Shown here: positions 60,776-64,000 of the stretch, piece by piece
Numbering within the stretch: position 1 is the first letter of the stretch
How the letters are laid out: every line of letters starts with the position of its first letter
From: Lachnospiraceae bacterium UBA1818
GTDB lineage: Bacteria > Bacillota > Clostridia > Lachnospirales > Lachnospiraceae
Assembly (NCBI GenBank): GCA_904419285.1
Contig: CAJFQZ010000003.1
Span: forward strand, 1 to 64,000
Reading direction: 5' to 3'
DNA length: 64,000 nucleotides
Translations under genes and position numbers: made by a program
The notes under the pieces: generated by a model
Database searches by the model: none
What the model was told of the DNA's origin: nothing
The model's input: only the letters and a program-made list of their open reading frames with translations

Positions 60776-61002
60776 TATCTATATTCCTCTCTTTATATAT
60801 TAGTATCTTCCAGACGGTATCCGAAATCTATTCTCCGTTTCCGCCGACCATATTATCTTACAACGAATCGCCCACGAAATAAAGGATTAAATTTCAGCCG
60901 TTCCCAAACAGGCAGTCCTAACATGAAGTCCGGCCCCGGCGGCGGGATGAATGTGCCGCCGAGACTTTCAAAACTGTAAGTGTACTCCCCTCTCTCCCAC
61001 TG

Positions 61003-61036
61003 ATATAATGACCATAACCCCGGAACAATCTGTTCC
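61003..61036 (+). promoter_or_regulatory. Promoter region and possible operator of the BceAB-like operon
   Basis: A TATAAT lies near 61003-61008 with no clear -35. It is followed by a perfect 6-3-6 palindrome GGAACA-ATC-TGTTCC (61022-61036). Both sit upstream of the plus-strand ABC genes. The rest of 60776-61107 holds no gene that I can support. Confidence 0.4.
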
Positions 61037-61107
61037 GCCGGGCAGAGATGTCCATATCCCGGGACGGATATTTCTGCCTGCAGCACTGAGAAAGGAAGGA
61101 ACTGCAT

Positions 61108-61935
61108 ATGAAACAGGCACAGAGACGATCAGCCTCAGAATCTAAGATGTCCAGCCAGAGTGTCTCAGAGCAGCAGACATTAAGGCTTGAGCATGTCAAA
61201 AAATATTATGGAAATCACGGAAATATCACAAAAGCCGTGGACGGCATCTCCCTCCATGTTGACAAGGGAGAATTCGTAGCTGTCATGGGCGCCAGCGGAT
61301 CCGGCAAGACCACACTTTTGAACTGTATCGCCGCAATTGACAGTGTTACCAGCGGACACATCTTCGTCGGCGGGCAGGACATCACTGCTGTCCGCGAACG
61401 GAATCTGGCAGATTTCCGAAGGGAGAATCTGGGATTTATCTTCCAGGACTTTAATCTGCTTGACACGCTGACCATCGGAGAAAACATTTCCATGGCTCAG
61501 ATCATAAGCGGAGCGTCCCCGGAGGTTATCGACCGGCGGGTCTCAGACATCGCGGGGAGGCTTGGCATCAGCGATATTCTTGAAAAGTTCCCCTGCGAGG
61601 TATCCGGCGGGCAGAAGCAGCGCTGTGCCTGTGCGCAGGCGCTGATCAACGAACCGAAGCTCATCCTTGCAGACGAACCCACCGGCGCACTGGACTCCAG
61701 GTCCTCCCGCCTTCTTCTGGAAACCATGTCTTCCATCAACGAGAAACTGGAGGCAACCATCCTCATGGTGACCCACGATCCCTTCTGCGCCTCCTTCTGC
61801 GGACGCATCCTCATTCTGAAGGACGGGAAAATCTTTACAGAAAGCCGGAAGGGCACGAAGACGCGGAAGGAATTCTTCACTGAGATCCTGGATATCCTGA
61901 CACTGCTGGGAGGTGACACAGGAAATGTTATATAA
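61108..61935 (+). CDS. BceA-like ABC transporter ATPase
   Basis: This 275-residue ATP-binding subunit begins with a poorly conserved ~20-residue head; the domain starts at LRLEHVKKYYG. Walker A is GASGSGKTT (near 63), the Q-loop FIFQDFNLLDTLT, the C-loop VSGGQKQRCACAQAL, Walker B LILADEPTGALD with Glu, and the switch His MVTHD. The FNLLDTLT loop and YG-N start are typical of antimicrobial-peptide (bacitracin-type) ATPases. ATG 61108 follows AGGAAGGAA. It overlaps the permease by 11 bp. Confidence 0.92.
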   Translation: MKQAQRRSASESKMSSQSVSEQQTLRLEHVKKYYGNHGNITKAVDGISLHVDKGEFVAVMGASGSGKTTLLNCIAAIDSVTSGHIFVGGQDITAVRERNLADFRRENLGFIFQDFNLLDTLTIGENISMAQIISGASPEVIDRRVSDIAGRLGISDILEKFPCEVSGGQKQRCACAQALINEPKLILADEPTGALDSRSSRLLLETMSSINEKLEATILMVTHDPFCASFCGRILILKDGKIFTESRKGTKTRKEFFTEILDILTLLGGDTGNVI

Positions 61936-63907
61936 GCTTTCCTTTCGAAATGCGCGGAGAAGCTTAAGTGACTATGCGGTCTATCTGATCACAGTCACCC
62001 TCTCCTTCTCCCTGATGTTCGCCTTCGGCCTGGTCACCTCGTCGGACGCCATAGCCGGCCTGTCCGAAGGGATGGACACTTTCCGGATGATCCTTGACTT
62101 TATCAATGTCATCATCCTCTTTGTGCTCTCCTTTCTCATCAACTATACGACAAAGTTCATGTTCACAAAGAGGAGCCGGGAGTTCGGCATGTATCTCCTG
62201 CTCGGCATCCGCCGCGGGAAAGTGATCCTTATGTTCCTGACAGAGATTCTTCTGCTGGGTCTCTTTGCGCTGACGCTCTCCCTCCCCGTCGGATTTCTGA
62301 TCAGCCAGATCATCTCTATGATCATTGTCGGAGCCTTCGGAATCCCTGAAGTGATATTTATCGCTTTTGCCCCGGCTTCTGCCGGAATGCTTCTCCTATA
62401 TTTTGCCGTTGTCTTCCTTCTCGTCCTTCTGAACATGATGCGGAAAATGGGGAGGATATCCATCCGCGGATTTCTCAATATGGAGAAAGAGAATGAGGAA
62501 AAGGTGCTGCGCTCGTCACGGAAGCGGAATGTCCTCTTCTGCATCAGCCTGCTCCTGGGCGTCCTGGGGTTTCTTGTGTGGAACTCCCAGTTCGATCTGA
62601 ACGGCGCCTCAGATCAAAGCATTATGTACTGGCTCCTGCTCGGGATCATCCTGTTCATCCTCAGCATTTACGGCGTCTCCGTCACCGCGGGTGATATGCT
62701 GCTGACGCTGGTCCTGCAGAAGAGATCGCTCAAATACAAGGGCAGCCACCTTTTTATCGCAAGGACATTTTCCTCCAAGGTGCGCAGCATGAGCGTCACT
62801 GTGGGGACCCTTTCCATGCTGGTGGTTCTGACTCTGCTCTCCCTGAATATCTCCTATCTCAACCAGGGGATGTCCGGCTACCTGCTGGAACTGGAAGCGC
62901 CTTATGATATCCAGATTTACGACGATCCCGAGGACAGAGACGTTTTCAACGATTATACTGCTCTCATAGAGGAAGACTATACGGTCAGCTCATCCTGCCT
63001 CTTCGACGTATATAAAGAACCTGCAATGAACCTTCAGCCTATTGTCAGCATGCCCGGTTCCAATACAGATTTTGATACCGTCATCCGCCTGAGCACATAC
63101 AATGACCTTCTGAGGCTCCGAGGACTTTCCCCTGTAAGCCTGAAAGATGACGAGTATCTCATCCTCACGGACCGGCAGATGCTCCAGCGCTTTGAGGAAG
63201 ACGGGGAACTCCGGAAGATCACTCTGGCGGACGGTTCGTCCCTGCGTCTGAAAGAGATCACAGATACCGGCTACTGGCAGAGCATCACAGGTCTCACCAG
63301 TTTTGTTGCTGTATATCCTGATCCATATGTACAGGACCTTGAGCCGGTGGAGAGTCATCTGGTCATAGATACCGAGGAAGAGACCACTGCTGATCTTAAT
63401 AAAAAGCTCGTGGATGAAATGTCCTGGCACCTCACATACACAGATGACTCCGGGGATGTGACAAACGAAAATTATAAGGTCACTGTGCGCGGACAGATAG
63501 TCGAGGAAGGAAACAGCATGCTGGCCATCGTCTCCTCCCTCTGTCTGTATCTTGCCTTCATCTTCCTGTCCACTGCCGGCACGATCCTGGCAGTCCAGGC
63601 CCTGAGCGACTCCTCCCGGCACAAATACCGCTATACTGTCCTGAGCCGGCTGGGCATCAGCAGCACCGGTCTCTGTCGGACGGTCGGCAGGCAGCTCCTT
63701 ATCCTGTTCGGGCTGCCGGTCGTGTACCCGGTGATCATCACTTTTCTGTGCATGTCCTCAATAACCCGGTTGTACGGTATCTTTCTGGAAAGCAGCTGGG
63801 CATACCTGCTCTATTTTCTCGCAGGGCTTGTCATCTTCCTTCTTGTGTACCTGATTTATTTTCTGGCCGCGTACATTGGATTTAAGAGAAATATTCAGGA
63901 AACATGA
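61925..63907 (+). CDS. BceB-like ABC permease (FtsX superfamily)
   Basis: This 660-residue membrane protein starts at ATG 61925 (MLYKLSFRNARRSLSDY), ~10 nt after GGGAGG; a GTG 4 codons earlier is closer to that site and less likely. Ten hydrophobic segments are expected: one near 17-37, several between 50 and 310, and a final group near 530-650. A ~220-residue extracellular domain (about 310-530) lies between them. This layout is that of BceB-type transporters that sense and detoxify lipid-II-binding peptides, normally with a BceRS two-component system. No such system is in the window; it may lie beyond the end. Confidence 0.9.
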   Translation: MLYKLSFRNARRSLSDYAVYLITVTLSFSLMFAFGLVTSSDAIAGLSEGMDTFRMILDFINVIILFVLSFLINYTTKFMFTKRSREFGMYLLLGIRRGKVILMFLTEILLLGLFALTLSLPVGFLISQIISMIIVGAFGIPEVIFIAFAPASAGMLLLYFAVVFLLVLLNMMRKMGRISIRGFLNMEKENEEKVLRSSRKRNVLFCISLLLGVLGFLVWNSQFDLNGASDQSIMYWLLLGIILFILSIYGVSVTAGDMLLTLVLQKRSLKYKGSHLFIARTFSSKVRSMSVTVGTLSMLVVLTLLSLNISYLNQGMSGYLLELEAPYDIQIYDDPEDRDVFNDYTALIEEDYTVSSSCLFDVYKEPAMNLQPIVSMPGSNTDFDTVIRLSTYNDLLRLRGLSPVSLKDDEYLILTDRQMLQRFEEDGELRKITLADGSSLRLKEITDTGYWQSITGLTSFVAVYPDPYVQDLEPVESHLVIDTEEETTADLNKKLVDEMSWHLTYTDDSGDVTNENYKVTVRGQIVEEGNSMLAIVSSLCLYLAFIFLSTAGTILAVQALSDSSRHKYRYTVLSRLGISSTGLCRTVGRQLLILFGLPVVYPVIITFLCMSSITRLYGIFLESSWAYLLYFLAGLVIFLLVYLIYFLAAYIGFKRNIQET

Positions 63908-64000
63908 TATAATAAGATACCACCGGAATTGTACGGATTACGTTGAAGATCTGCGGGCACCGCAGGGATTCTATGGGCGCCGCCAAAGTTCTTCGGGCTG
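63908..64000 (+). other. End of window, no gene seen
   Basis: A TATAAT follows the permease stop directly, but no convincing -35 partner or open reading frame can be supported in the last 93 bases. Confidence 0.5.

Overview
The window is a chromosomal segment of a low-to-mid G+C (close to 50% by eye), anaerobic, probably spore-forming Firmicute. It best fits the class Clostridia, family Lachnospiraceae. The evidence is a CodY repressor, an intact SigK-type sporulation sigma factor, IreB/RuvX/DUF1292, DUF4317, DUF5688 and DUF6054 proteins, a CIRCE-controlled groESL operon, and a HPr-like protein of the clostridial type. Most genes lie on the minus strand. No rRNA, CRISPR array, prophage or insertion sequence was seen. 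Most promoters read as sigma-A type with an exact 17-bp spacer.

Layout. 1-3.4 kb: start of rpsB, then two tandem secreted NlpC/P60 cell-wall hydrolase paralogues. 3.4-9.6 kb: glutamate synthase gltBD behind a promoter with CodY-box-like repeats. 9.7-13.8 kb: argS, an AlaX-type editing protein and a CPBP membrane protease in one operon, divergent from nfo. 14.8-16.7 kb: a GntR/YtrA-type regulator with its ABC transporter. 16.9 kb: tRNA-Arg(CCG). 17.1-21 kb: a DUF5688 protein translationally coupled to a six-repeat SpaA-type surface adhesin. 21-25.6 kb: efp, yqeG, a fused chorismate mutase-shikimate kinase, an amidase and guaB. 25.8-28 kb: groESL. 28-34.2 kb: a hypothetical gene, codY, topA, dprA and yifB/comM. 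34.4 kb: sigK on the plus strand, sharing a bidirectional terminator with a LemA-like gene. 35-42.5 kb: an RNA-processing and tRNA-modification block (trhP, trmR, rnj, a Fur-family gene, DUF1292, ruvX, ireB, mtaB) that resembles the yrr region of Bacillus. 42.6 kb: a HPr-like protein without the active-site His. 43-48 kb: thiI with its cysteine desulfurase, rsmE, prmA and a GH25 lipoprotein. 48.3-51.2 kb: a partial molybdenum-cofactor operon. 51.2-53.5 kb: an M50-type membrane protease and an Rpn-type nuclease. 53.7-58.6 kb: a duplicated palindromic element and a MarR-controlled heterodimeric ABC exporter. 58.6-60.8 kb: a small XRE regulator and a DUF4317 gene. 61-64 kb: a BceAB-like ABC transporter.

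How the parts fit. Much of the window serves translation (rpsB, argS, the AlaX-like gene, tRNA-Arg, efp, trmR/trhP, mtaB, thiI, rsmE, prmA), nitrogen and nucleotide metabolism (gltBD, guaB, codY), and envelope upkeep or interaction (NlpC/P60 pair, amidase, GH25, SpaA adhesin). Accessory content is modest. I see no clear new defence or mobile system. The most unusual items are the DUF5688/SpaA pair with an atypical C-terminus, the duplicated 73-bp palindrome next to the Rpn nuclease, the M50 protease with a helical tail, and the two-domain AroQ-AroK fusion.
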